Source: Spirochaetales bacterium UBA6872 (GTDB lineage Bacteria; Spirochaetota; Spirochaetia; Sphaerochaetales; Sphaerochaetaceae). From it: a DNA stretch of 38,921 bases. This document shows, piece after piece, positions 16,105 to 23,973 of this stretch. Location: contig DKCO01000059.1 of the NCBI GenBank assembly GCA_002452215.1, positions 1-38,921 of the forward strand, given 5' to 3'. The notes under the pieces are model-generated. The model had not been told where the DNA came from and did no database searches. It saw only the letters and a program-made list of their open reading frames with translations. The position numbers were made by a program, and so were the translations under genes. The stretch's first letter is position 1. Every line of letters starts with the position of its first letter.

Positions 16105-16886
16105 TGGATAATACCATTCGAGTGATGATGATTGGAGATATTACCGGATCATCCGGCATGGGAGCCCTTTTAATGGGGCTCTCTTCAATTGTCGAAGAAA
16201 AAAAAGTATCATTTGTGATTGCTAATGGAGAGAATGCTGCAGATGGATATGGCATCTCTATTGAAAACTACAACGATATGAAAAAGCTTGGAGTAAATGT
16301 AATCACAAGTGGAAATCACATATGGCAAAAAAGTGATATATTCCCGATTATGGATAAAAATGATGACATTCTACGTCCAGTTAATTATCCAGAGCCGTGT
16401 ATAGGGATTGGCTATACTATCAAGAATGTTGCTGGTATTGAAATTGGCGTTGTCAATGGGCAAGGAAGAGTTGATATGGCATCAATTGATGATCCTTTCA
16501 AGAAAGTCGAGATGGCAGTTGAAAGAATCAGGAAGAGGACTTCGCTTATATTTGTCGATTTCCATGCAGAATCAGCAGAGGAGAAAGAGGCTTTGGGGTT
16601 TTATCTCGATGGGCGCATCACAGCATTCGCTGGCACTCATACGCATATCCAGACAGCAGATCAACGGATTTTGCCAAATGGAACAGCTTACATAACTGAT
16701 CTTGGTATGACAGGTGCAACATGCAGTGTAATTGGTTTTAAACCAGAGATTTCTATAGCTAGACAATTGACACAAGTTCCATACAAAAGCGAAGTTTCGG
16801 ATCATAAGGGCTCTATTCAAGGAATAGTCGTAGAGTCAGACATCAATAGTGGCAGAGCACTATCTATAGAGAGGTTCCGTACTTAG
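16104..16886 (+). CDS. ymdB: YmdB-family metallophosphoesterase
   Basis: Homologues such as B. subtilis YmdB are two-metal phosphodiesterases that hydrolyse 2',3'-cyclic nucleotides and affect late adaptive gene expression. The 260-residue product keeps the likely metal ligands: D12 (IGDITG), E43-N44 (NGENAA), N71-H72 (GNHIW), H154 (DFHAE) and H179/H181 (GTHTHIQ), so it should be active. It shares one base with the rny stop, and the rny-ymdB pairing suggests a joint role in RNA turnover or signalling. The substrate in this organism is inferred from the family. Confidence 0.93.
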   Translation: MDNTIRVMMIGDITGSSGMGALLMGLSSIVEEKKVSFVIANGENAADGYGISIENYNDMKKLGVNVITSGNHIWQKSDIFPIMDKNDDILRPVNYPEPCIGIGYTIKNVAGIEIGVVNGQGRVDMASIDDPFKKVEMAVERIRKRTSLIFVDFHAESAEEKEALGFYLDGRITAFAGTHTHIQTADQRILPNGTAYITDLGMTGATCSVIGFKPEISIARQLTQVPYKSEVSDHKGSIQGIVVESDINSGRALSIERFRT

Positions 16887-16921
16887 TAGCCAATTTATAA
16901 GAATATATTCGCCTAGGATTT

Positions 16922-17458
16922 TTATAGTGTAGTATTTATTATCACTCCATCAGATATGATTGATATCTTTTGAAAGTCTGTAGCAAGGCCTATTGTTCTT
17001 TCTATTTGGTCTATCGCCTTATTGATATCAGATGAGAACATAAGATCATTTGAAAACTCTGCAAATATATATCCATTGCTATTTGTAACTCCAACCAATT
17101 TTGTTTTGGACGGAATGTATGAGATTATGCCTTTTCCGATTTCAGCATCATTCAGTGGCAATAGAAGTGCTTCCAAGACATTATGCAAGTCATCATGAGT
17201 GAATGGTTCGGCCTCTTTTGCAACAACAATAGGTCCATTTATGTTATATAGACAGACATCAATTGAACTTGGAATTGGTTTTGCTTTTGATTGCTTATAC
17301 AATTCTATGTGCTCAGCTATTTTTGCATTTGATATATTTGTCTTTGCATATGGGTAAGCGATAAAACAAAGCAATACCGAATAGATGACAACCAAAATCG
17401 CAAAAATCAGAGTGTAGCGCACTCTTGTGTGTTTATTGCTCTCTGCTTTCTCAGGCAT
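16922..17458 (-). CDS. GerMN-domain membrane-anchored protein
   Basis: The 178-residue product has one membrane segment (about residues 15-36, YTLIFAILVVIYSVLLCFIA) and then an exported-side domain of about 100 residues resembling the GerMN (sporulation/germination) domain: LNDAEIGKGIISYIPSKTKL, a GYIFAEFSNDL strand and INKAIDQIERTI with a closing ISIISDG. In spore formers GerMN proteins act in spore maturation; here a cell-envelope role is more likely, and the precise function is unknown. It is convergent with ymdB and divergent from ptsI. There is no Shine-Dalgarno; the promoter spacing predicts a leaderless mRNA beginning at the ATG. Confidence 0.7.
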   Translation of the reverse strand: MPEKAESNKHTRVRYTLIFAILVVIYSVLLCFIAYPYAKTNISNAKIAEHIELYKQSKAKPIPSSIDVCLYNINGPIVVAKEAEPFTHDDLHNVLEALLLPLNDAEIGKGIISYIPSKTKLVGVTNSNGYIFAEFSNDLMFSSDINKAIDQIERTIGLATDFQKISIISDGVIINTTL

Positions 17459-17464
17459 GAGGTT

Positions 17465-17493
17465 ATTCTATTCTATTGATGAAGATATCGCAA
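17465..17493 (-). promoter_or_regulatory. promoter for the GerMN gene, predicted leaderless
   Basis: On the minus strand, -35 TTGCGA (17488-17493), 17-nt spacer and -10 TAGAAT (17465-17470, one mismatch) lie so that the seventh base after the -10 is the A of the ATG at 17458. That geometry, with no Shine-Dalgarno, predicts transcription start at the start codon. Confidence 0.5.
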
Positions 17494-17512
17494 GAACTAT
17501 TGAATTCTCTTC

Positions 17513-17542
17513 TTTACACTCTCTTTTTGATAAAGATATCAT
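17513..17542 (+). promoter_or_regulatory. promoter for ptsI, predicted leaderless
   Basis: TTTACA (17513-17518), an 18-nt spacer and TATCAT (17537-17542) precede the ptsI ATG at 17549 by six bases, so the expected start of transcription is at or next to the A of the ATG. No Shine-Dalgarno is visible. Confidence 0.5.
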
Positions 17543-17548
17543 AAAAAT

Positions 17549-19255
17549 ATGGTATTCAATGGTGGCATATCGGTTTCAGAGGGATTGGCATATGGTAAGG
17601 CCCATCTTTATATTCATTGCAAAAACCAGATTGAGCATGTTCTTATAAATAAAGACGATGTAGCATCTGAGATTGGTATATTTAGCTCAACTCTTGAAAG
17701 TCTTATAGAAAAAGACAAGGCACTTGTGTATAAAAACGAGCAAGAGAAATCGCTTATTGATATGAATATTGCAATGCTTTCTGATCCGGAGCTGAAAGCT
17801 AAAGTTGAAATGATGATATCAGCAAAGCTATACAATGCACCATGGGCTGTTTCTGTAGTACTTGATGAATATATAGATGCGATGAAAGCAATCAAAGATG
17901 AGTATATGTCAGAGAGAGTATCTGATTTCGAGGATGTGAAATACAAACTTGTAAGCACTCTTTTGGATAAATGCAACGATATCTCTCTTTCTGAGCCATC
18001 AATTTTGGTTGCCGATTATCTCTTGCCATCAGAGCTTCTTTCGCTGGATAAGGCAAAACTGAAGGCAATTGTAGTTGAGAAAGGTGGTGCTACAAGCCAC
18101 ATTGCAATCCTTTCGAAATCCCTTGGGATTCCAGCAATCCTTGCGATGAAGAACATTACGAAAGAAGTGAAGAACTCTGAATGGATTATCGTAGATGGGA
18201 TAGATGGCAATGTAATATCAAATCCAAATGCAGAGCAAATTGCCTATTGCAATGAAAGAATTGAAACAAAAGAAGAAGAGAAAGCGGAGCTTTTACGCTC
18301 GTCTGGGCTTCCAGCAGTTACAACAGATGGCCATAGGATCCACCTTTTTTGCAATATAGAGGGGCTAGATGGTTTGGATGGAGTTCTTAAATCGGGGGCA
18401 GAAGGTATAGGGCTTTTTAGGACAGAGTTTTTGTTTTTGCAAAAAGATCTTTTTCCTAATGAGCAAGAAAGAGCTGAAATCTATAAGAAGGTTGCCTACG
18501 AAATGAAGAATGTAGGCCCAGTTGTTGTTCGTACAATGGATGTCGGAGGAGATAAATTCTCAGACTCTCTTGGAATTCAGGAGGACAATCCTTTCCTTGG
18601 CAATCGTTCGATCCGTTATGCAATGAACCATAAAGAGCTATTTAGAGACCAGTTGATATCGATTTTGAAAGCTAGCATCTACAATGATATAGAAATAATG
18701 TTTCCTTTTATAAGCGGTCCCGATGAGCTTGCTGATGTCTTGGAATTTTTTGAGAATACAAAGAATGAGTGTAGAGAGAAGAACATACCATTTGACGAAA
18801 AAATGAAAGTAGGTACAATGATTGAAGTTCCGTCGGCAGCCATAACAAGTGACATCATTGCTGATATGGTGGATTTTATGAGCATAGGGACTAACGACCT
18901 TATTCAGTATACTATTGCTGTTGATAGGGGCAATGAGAAGGTCGCCAAGTTCTACTCGGCATTGCATCCTGCTGTGCTAAGACTGATTAAGAGCGTTGTT
19001 GAGAATGGAAAGAAGAAGAACAAGCCTGTCTCGATTTGTGGAGAAATGGCAGGATCATTAGAGTATATGCCCATTTTGATAGGATTGGGGATGGAGAGGT
19101 TGTCGATGGTTGCTCCTGCTGTGCTTAAAGCAAGAGAAAGGATTCGTGCTCTAAGCTATGAAGATTGCAAGAACCTTGTCTACAGGCTTTTGGAAAAGAA
19201 AGACGAAAAGAGCATAAAGAAGGAGCTCGAGGAATTTAACAATGGAAAAACTTGA
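17549..19255 (+). CDS. ptsI: phosphoenolpyruvate-protein phosphotransferase (PTS enzyme I)
   Basis: Enzyme I passes phosphate from PEP to HPr. The 568-residue product has the three expected parts: N-terminal helical HPr-binding domain, swivelling His domain with the phospho-accepting histidine at about residue 184 (GGATSHIAILSKSLGIPAI), and a C-terminal PEP-binding TIM barrel with DVGGDK, NPFLGNRSIRY, GTMIEVPSAA, SIGTNDLIQY and the SICGEMAG cysteine. All key residues are present. No ptsH or EII gene is nearby; der follows with a 14-base overlap. In many spirochaetes the PTS is partial and regulatory, so its role may be signalling. The start ATG lacks an RBS and fits a leaderless mRNA. Confidence 0.94.
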   Translation: MVFNGGISVSEGLAYGKAHLYIHCKNQIEHVLINKDDVASEIGIFSSTLESLIEKDKALVYKNEQEKSLIDMNIAMLSDPELKAKVEMMISAKLYNAPWAVSVVLDEYIDAMKAIKDEYMSERVSDFEDVKYKLVSTLLDKCNDISLSEPSILVADYLLPSELLSLDKAKLKAIVVEKGGATSHIAILSKSLGIPAILAMKNITKEVKNSEWIIVDGIDGNVISNPNAEQIAYCNERIETKEEEKAELLRSSGLPAVTTDGHRIHLFCNIEGLDGLDGVLKSGAEGIGLFRTEFLFLQKDLFPNEQERAEIYKKVAYEMKNVGPVVVRTMDVGGDKFSDSLGIQEDNPFLGNRSIRYAMNHKELFRDQLISILKASIYNDIEIMFPFISGPDELADVLEFFENTKNECREKNIPFDEKMKVGTMIEVPSAAITSDIIADMVDFMSIGTNDLIQYTIAVDRGNEKVAKFYSALHPAVLRLIKSVVENGKKKNKPVSICGEMAGSLEYMPILIGLGMERLSMVAPAVLKARERIRALSYEDCKNLVYRLLEKKDEKSIKKELEEFNNGKT

Positions 19256-20789
19256 TATACGAAATAAAGCCGATATAGATACAAACTTGCCACTTGTGTC
19301 GATAATAGGTAGGCCAAATGTCGGCAAATCGACTCTTTTCAATAGGTTGATTGGGAAAAGACGCGCTATAACAGACCCAACAGCCGGAGTTACAAGAGAC
19401 CCGATTCCTGAAAGATGGTTATTGGGAAACAATCCAGTCACTCTTGTCGATTCTGGTGGAGTGAAGGTAGACAAAGAAGGTCTTGATTATGCTGTATCAG
19501 AAAAGTCACTCTCTTTGCTTTCCATGAGCGACATAATATTATTTATGATGGATGTGAATGAAATAACAGCCGAGGATCAGATGCTTTTGAAAGAGCTCAG
19601 GCCATATACAGATAAGGTCGTTCTTGTTGTGAACAAAGTTGACAATGTAGAAAAAAATGATCTTGTTTGGAACTATTTCAGCTATGGATATCAGAGAGTT
19701 CTGGGGATATCGGCTGCACATGGAACAGGAATAGAAGAACTCGAAGAGACAATCCTTGGTATGCTTGACTTGGAAAGGACAGAGGAAATCCCTGAGGAGC
19801 CTGAGACAATAAAGCTTGCAATTATGGGAAAGCCGAATACAGGTAAATCCACGCTTACAAATCTCCTAACTGGGAGGGATATATCGATAGTATCCGAGAT
19901 TGCAGGAACAACGAGAGATGTCATGCGTGGCACATTTGTCTATAAAGGTACGGAGTACACTGTGCTTGATACAGCAGGCATCAGGAGAAAATCCAAGGTT
20001 GATGAGGATGTGGAGTACTACTCTGTCAACCGTGCAATCAAGACAATTGATGAGAGTGATGTCGTTTTGTTGATGATTGATGTCAATCAAGGCCTTGCTG
20101 AACAAGATAAAAAAATTGCGCAGCTCATTGTAAGACGAGGAAAGGGCGTGATTCTTGTTCTAAACAAGATAGATAAGCTCTCTGGGACTCCGAATGAGCT
20201 TTCTGCAATAAAAGACAGAGTAAGATTTCTTTTCCCAATCTTGAACTTTGCGCCATTGATGCCTATATCGGCTCTTGAGGGACAGGAGATAGGCAATCTT
20301 CTTGATATGGTATGGCAAGTTTGGAGGCAATTGAACAAGAGGATCGATACATCTGATGTCAATAATGCTCTAAAAAAATGGACAAGCGACCAAGAGCCTC
20401 CTCGTGGAACTTCTGGCCATTACAAAGTTCTTTATGGAACTCAAGTATCTGAAAATCCTGTTAGATTCCTTTTCTTTGTAAACAGAGTGTCCAACTTCCC
20501 AGAGACTTATATTTCATACATGAAAAACTGTATCAGGAAGGATTTTGGATTTTCATATATTCCTGTAGAGATTTCGTTAAGAGAAAGAAGACGAAATGCC
20601 TCGTTAAATGAGAAAGGTCCTAAAAACAGTGAAGTTGAGGTGAAGAAGCTTGTCAACAAGGCAAAGAAGAGCAAAAGCACCAAAAAGAGCGGAATATCCA
20701 ACAAGCCTGGAAACAAAGCAAAGATAGGAAAGCTAGAAGAAAGAGCAAGGACTGTTATCCGAAATAGCAAACAAAAGAAGGGCAGATAA
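19242..20789 (+). CDS. der: ribosome biogenesis GTPase Der (EngA)
   Basis: Der is a double-GTPase needed for 50S assembly. The 515-residue product has two G domains (P-loops GRPNVGKST at about 23-31 and GKPNTGKST at about 196-204, each with DTAG/DSGG and NKxD motifs) and a C-terminal KH-like domain ending near RERRRNASL. It is longer than usual by roughly 60-70 residues because of a Lys-rich tail (KKSKSTKKSGISNKPGNKAK region) likely to bind rRNA. Start has AAGGAG upstream and overlaps ptsI. The stop overlaps the following gene by one base. Confidence 0.96.
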   Translation: MEKLDIRNKADIDTNLPLVSIIGRPNVGKSTLFNRLIGKRRAITDPTAGVTRDPIPERWLLGNNPVTLVDSGGVKVDKEGLDYAVSEKSLSLLSMSDIILFMMDVNEITAEDQMLLKELRPYTDKVVLVVNKVDNVEKNDLVWNYFSYGYQRVLGISAAHGTGIEELEETILGMLDLERTEEIPEEPETIKLAIMGKPNTGKSTLTNLLTGRDISIVSEIAGTTRDVMRGTFVYKGTEYTVLDTAGIRRKSKVDEDVEYYSVNRAIKTIDESDVVLLMIDVNQGLAEQDKKIAQLIVRRGKGVILVLNKIDKLSGTPNELSAIKDRVRFLFPILNFAPLMPISALEGQEIGNLLDMVWQVWRQLNKRIDTSDVNNALKKWTSDQEPPRGTSGHYKVLYGTQVSENPVRFLFFVNRVSNFPETYISYMKNCIRKDFGFSYIPVEISLRERRRNASLNEKGPKNSEVEVKKLVNKAKKSKSTKKSGISNKPGNKAKIGKLEERARTVIRNSKQKKGR

Positions 20790-21484
20790 TGGGATATGCA
20801 AGCGATAATGGAATAAAAGCAATATGTTTTGATATCGATGGGACTTTTTATCCTAAGTGGAAGATGGACCTGAAGTTGATAAAAGCATCTGTCTTTCATA
20901 TTCCATTTGCATTGAAGTACAACAGATGCAGGAAAAGAATACGCAAAGATGATGCCTTTGGGCTTTATCCTGCAATGAGCTATGATGAAATAACAAGACG
21001 AGGAGCTCTGCTATGCTTTGGCAATTCCTCTGAGCATGCTCAAAAACTCTTCAGAAAAAAAGAGAAGGCTGTATTCCATGATTTCTTTCTACGCTCTTAT
21101 CGAAATATAAAGCCAGCAAAAGGTGTTGCCGATGCGCTTTCTATTGCGAAGGAAGAGGGTTTTAAGCTTGCTGCTCTTTCTGATTTTCCTATTGGTGTGA
21201 AATTGAAAGCAATGGGGATTGAACAATATTTCGATTTCTCGATATCTTCTGAGGACCTTGGGCATTTCAAGCCTTCAAAAACTCCATTTGCAGCTCTTTC
21301 GGAGCGTCTATTGCTAAAACCGAATGAGATTCTATATGTTGGAGATAGCTACCAAAAGGATGTGCTTGGCGCTAAGAATTATGGCATGCACTCGTGTCTT
21401 ATTTTCAGTAAAGCAGGAAAGGAATATACTGATGCCGATTTATCTGTCCAATCTTGGGCAGAGTTCATAGAGAAGGTTTTTTGA
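20789..21484 (+). CDS. HAD-superfamily hydrolase
   Basis: HAD hydrolases are mostly phosphatases using an aspartyl-phosphate intermediate. The 231-residue product has all four motifs: DxD nucleophile and acid D15/D17 (CFDIDGTF), the Ser of ALSDFP (motif II), the Lys of HFKPSKTPF (motif III) and the GDSYQKDV acidic motif (IV), with a helical cap between motifs I and II. The substrate is unknown; a small phosphorylated metabolite is likely. It is translationally coupled to der (TAATG) and lies 12 bases before the coiled-coil gene. Confidence 0.85.
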   Translation: MGYASDNGIKAICFDIDGTFYPKWKMDLKLIKASVFHIPFALKYNRCRKRIRKDDAFGLYPAMSYDEITRRGALLCFGNSSEHAQKLFRKKEKAVFHDFFLRSYRNIKPAKGVADALSIAKEEGFKLAALSDFPIGVKLKAMGIEQYFDFSISSEDLGHFKPSKTPFAALSERLLLKPNEILYVGDSYQKDVLGAKNYGMHSCLIFSKAGKEYTDADLSVQSWAEFIEKVF

Positions 21485-21496
21485 TAGGGTAGAAAC

Positions 21497-23170
21497 ATGG
21501 ATACGGATTTTCTTACATATGCTATAATCGGAGTCGCTTTTTTAATTAATCTGATAATAACGTTCGCATTCAGGATTGCCGACAAGAAAGACAGGACATT
21601 AAAAAACATTAATAACCAGATAAAGAATTTCAGAACAGAAGTAAACTCAACAGTAGCTCGTGTAAATACTACAGCAAAGGATTGCGAGATTAACATACAA
21701 AGCAGAGTTGAGCAAGCTGATGCAGCTAATTCCAAGCTCGCAGAATCATTGGATATGCTAATGGTGCATCAAAAAGAGCTTTCTGATTTGGAGTACATAT
21801 GCAAGAGTTACAAAATTGCACTTGAAAAGCTGAAGGGCCAGACAGAGCAAGCAGAGGCGAGGATTTTGGCTGTGCAATCTGAAGTGCGAAAAGCAGAATC
21901 AATCAATGCATTTACTCTTTCTTTCCAGGCAGATGCAGAAAGGTTAACAAACCAAATGCAAGATCTAAAGACAGAGTATGTGCGTCTAATTGCGTCAACA
22001 GAGCAAGGATTGAAGAATGCTGCACAAAATCAACAAGAAGAGAATAGCCGTGCATTGATGGCATTTTCCGATGCAATCGAAAGAGCAAGGGGAGAGCTTG
22101 TTGAGTTTTCAAACAATGAAAAGATTGGTATACAAGAGCTTTTCAACCATCAAGAGGCTGCAACAGAAGAGGCTCTTAATAGACTTGACCAGCATAGCAA
22201 GTTGATCAATGACTCGATTGAAGATGCAACCGATTCTCTTGATAGATATAAGCGAGATCTTGAAGAAAGCCTCAAGGCATTGGATGCAAAGCGTTTGGAT
22301 ATTGATAGCGCTGTTTCAGATGTATTCTCGAAGTTCAAACTTGACATGGAAAACACTGGCGAAGCAGTGGCAAATACCCTTGAGTCCAAAATCAGTGACA
22401 AAGAGGATGAGCTGAATGCATCGTTCGATCTTTATTGCGAAAAACTTTCTGATAGAGAAAGCCAAAGCGATAAGATTCTGGAGGAGATCGATACCAGAAA
22501 AGCGCTAGCTCTTTCTTCTCTGGATCTTGCAATAGATAGCAAGAAGAAGGATATCGAAGGAGCAATTACTAAACTTGAGAATGAAAAGGATCTATATGTT
22601 TCAAGAAGCCAGGAGGCATTGGACAAGGTCTTCAAGGAATCATTGGCAAAGACACAAGATTATATTGCATCTATTCGAAGTTCAAGCGATGATCTCGTCC
22701 AGCACTTGTCCGATAGGATAGGTGAATCGAGAGAGGCATATGCAATAGTATCCAGCGGAGCGGAAGATAAACTGGCAAAGGTTGTAGAGACACTATCTGA
22801 TCTTGAAGGCAAGATAAAGAGTTCCCAGAGCAGCTTCAATGCGCTAAGTGAGGCGATTACAACAAAGAAGCAAGAGCTTTATGATATAAACAAATCCGAG
22901 CAGGATGCGAAAGATAAGCTAGATAAGATTTATGTCGATATGCAAAAAGCAAAAGATGCGGCTCAGCAAGCAAAAGAGGCAAGAATCAATGAAGAGGCTC
23001 GAGTTGTAAGGCTCAAGTTCCAGCAATCAACGATAAAGAAACAAGAAGATGACAAAGAAAAAGACAATAGCGATGAGAGCCAAAGCAAGAAAAAACCAGA
23101 AGAAATGATAGAGGAATTTCCAGACGACATAGAGTATGTCGATTTGTCAGATGATGACGAGAAAGAGTAG
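21497..23170 (+). CDS. membrane-anchored long coiled-coil protein (SpiroCoCo-like)
   Basis: The 557-residue product has a single N-terminal membrane segment (about residues 4-25, LTYAIIGVAFLINLIITFAF), then some 450 residues of charged heptad-rich sequence with almost no Pro, ending in an acidic tail (YVDLSDDDEKE). It resembles the spirochaete-specific coiled-coil family sometimes called SpiroCoCo; this assignment is from memory, not a search. A structural role in the cell envelope is inference. It is last in the ptsI-der-HAD group and is followed by a terminator hairpin, then grpE. Confidence 0.75.
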   Translation: MDTDFLTYAIIGVAFLINLIITFAFRIADKKDRTLKNINNQIKNFRTEVNSTVARVNTTAKDCEINIQSRVEQADAANSKLAESLDMLMVHQKELSDLEYICKSYKIALEKLKGQTEQAEARILAVQSEVRKAESINAFTLSFQADAERLTNQMQDLKTEYVRLIASTEQGLKNAAQNQQEENSRALMAFSDAIERARGELVEFSNNEKIGIQELFNHQEAATEEALNRLDQHSKLINDSIEDATDSLDRYKRDLEESLKALDAKRLDIDSAVSDVFSKFKLDMENTGEAVANTLESKISDKEDELNASFDLYCEKLSDRESQSDKILEEIDTRKALALSSLDLAIDSKKKDIEGAITKLENEKDLYVSRSQEALDKVFKESLAKTQDYIASIRSSSDDLVQHLSDRIGESREAYAIVSSGAEDKLAKVVETLSDLEGKIKSSQSSFNALSEAITTKKQELYDINKSEQDAKDKLDKIYVDMQKAKDAAQQAKEARINEEARVVRLKFQQSTIKKQEDDKEKDNSDESQSKKKPEEMIEEFPDDIEYVDLSDDDEKE

Positions 23171-23203
23171 TTGCCCTCCTAGATAATCATTATTATCTTC
23201 ATA

Positions 23204-23235
23204 ATGTGTCCTTAGTGATGAGGACACATTTGTTT
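23204..23235 (+). terminator. hairpin terminator before grpE
   Basis: A perfect 9-bp stem ATGTGTCCT-tagtgatg-AGGACACAT is followed by TTGTTT. It probably ends the ptsI-to-coiled-coil transcript. It is not a CIRCE element: the TTAGCACTC/GAGTGCTAA halves are absent. Confidence 0.7.
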
Positions 23236-23249
23236 AAAAAGGCATTCAA

Positions 23250-23888
23250 ATGAGTAAGAAAAACAAACATATAAACAATGATCGAGGAAAAACAATGGCA
23301 GATGCTGAGAAAGATTTGAAAAAGGATCTTAAGATTGACGAAGTCGAGAATCTTGACAAGGATGAAGAGGATCTTCCTGAAAATGTCCCTTCTGAGGAAG
23401 TTGAGGACAAAGTTCCAGAGTTAGAGGCAAAGATTGCTGAGCTGGAAGCACTTGTTTCAAAAATGAAGGATGATGACTTGAGGCGTGCTGCTGATACTGA
23501 AAACTACAAAAAGCGTCTTAGACAGGACAAAGAAAATGCGATTAAGTATGCAAATGAGCAACTAATAGGCGATTTGCTATCGCCTTTGGACAATTTTGCT
23601 CGTGCAATCGAAGCTGCTGACTCCACTTCTGATTTCGAAGCGATGAAGAAAGGTGTTGTCATGGTCGAGGACCAAATGTTGAGCATGCTGAAGTCCAAGT
23701 GGGGACTCGAGATGATAGATGCTAAAGATAAGCCGTTCGATCCCAACACAATGGAAGCTTATACAGTGCAAGAAAAGGAAGGAATCGACAAGGAGATGGT
23801 AATCCAGGAATTTGCAAAAGGATGGATTCTAAACGGCAAGGTCTTGAGGACAGCAAAAGTCATGGTCGGAAAACCAAAATCCAATTGA
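23250..23888 (+). CDS. grpE: nucleotide exchange factor GrpE
   Basis: GrpE releases ADP from DnaK. The 212-residue product has an acidic N-terminal region with a coiled coil (VPELEAKIAELEALVSKMK), the RAADTENYKKRLRQDKE segment and a C-terminal beta domain with MVIQEFAKGWILNGKVLRTAKVMV. Two starts are possible: ATG 23250 (AAGG upstream) and ATG 23295, which has a better GAGG site at 7-nt spacing and would give a 197-residue protein; the latter may be the real one. No hrcA precedes it, unlike many bacteria. Confidence 0.93.
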   Translation: MSKKNKHINNDRGKTMADAEKDLKKDLKIDEVENLDKDEEDLPENVPSEEVEDKVPELEAKIAELEALVSKMKDDDLRRAADTENYKKRLRQDKENAIKYANEQLIGDLLSPLDNFARAIEAADSTSDFEAMKKGVVMVEDQMLSMLKSKWGLEMIDAKDKPFDPNTMEAYTVQEKEGIDKEMVIQEFAKGWILNGKVLRTAKVMVGKPKSN

Positions 23889-23973
23889 CTTTCTCGGAAT
23901 CGATATTATCTTAACATGTGTGGGTTGAGGCCCGCGAAAATAAATTTTAAAAATTCAATGGAGAGTAAATAAA

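Noticed and set aside
23171..23300. Possible CIRCE heat-shock operator before grpE
   Set aside because: The inverted repeat there (ATGTGTCCT/AGGACACAT) does not match TTAGCACTC-N9-GAGTGCTAA and looks like a terminator.
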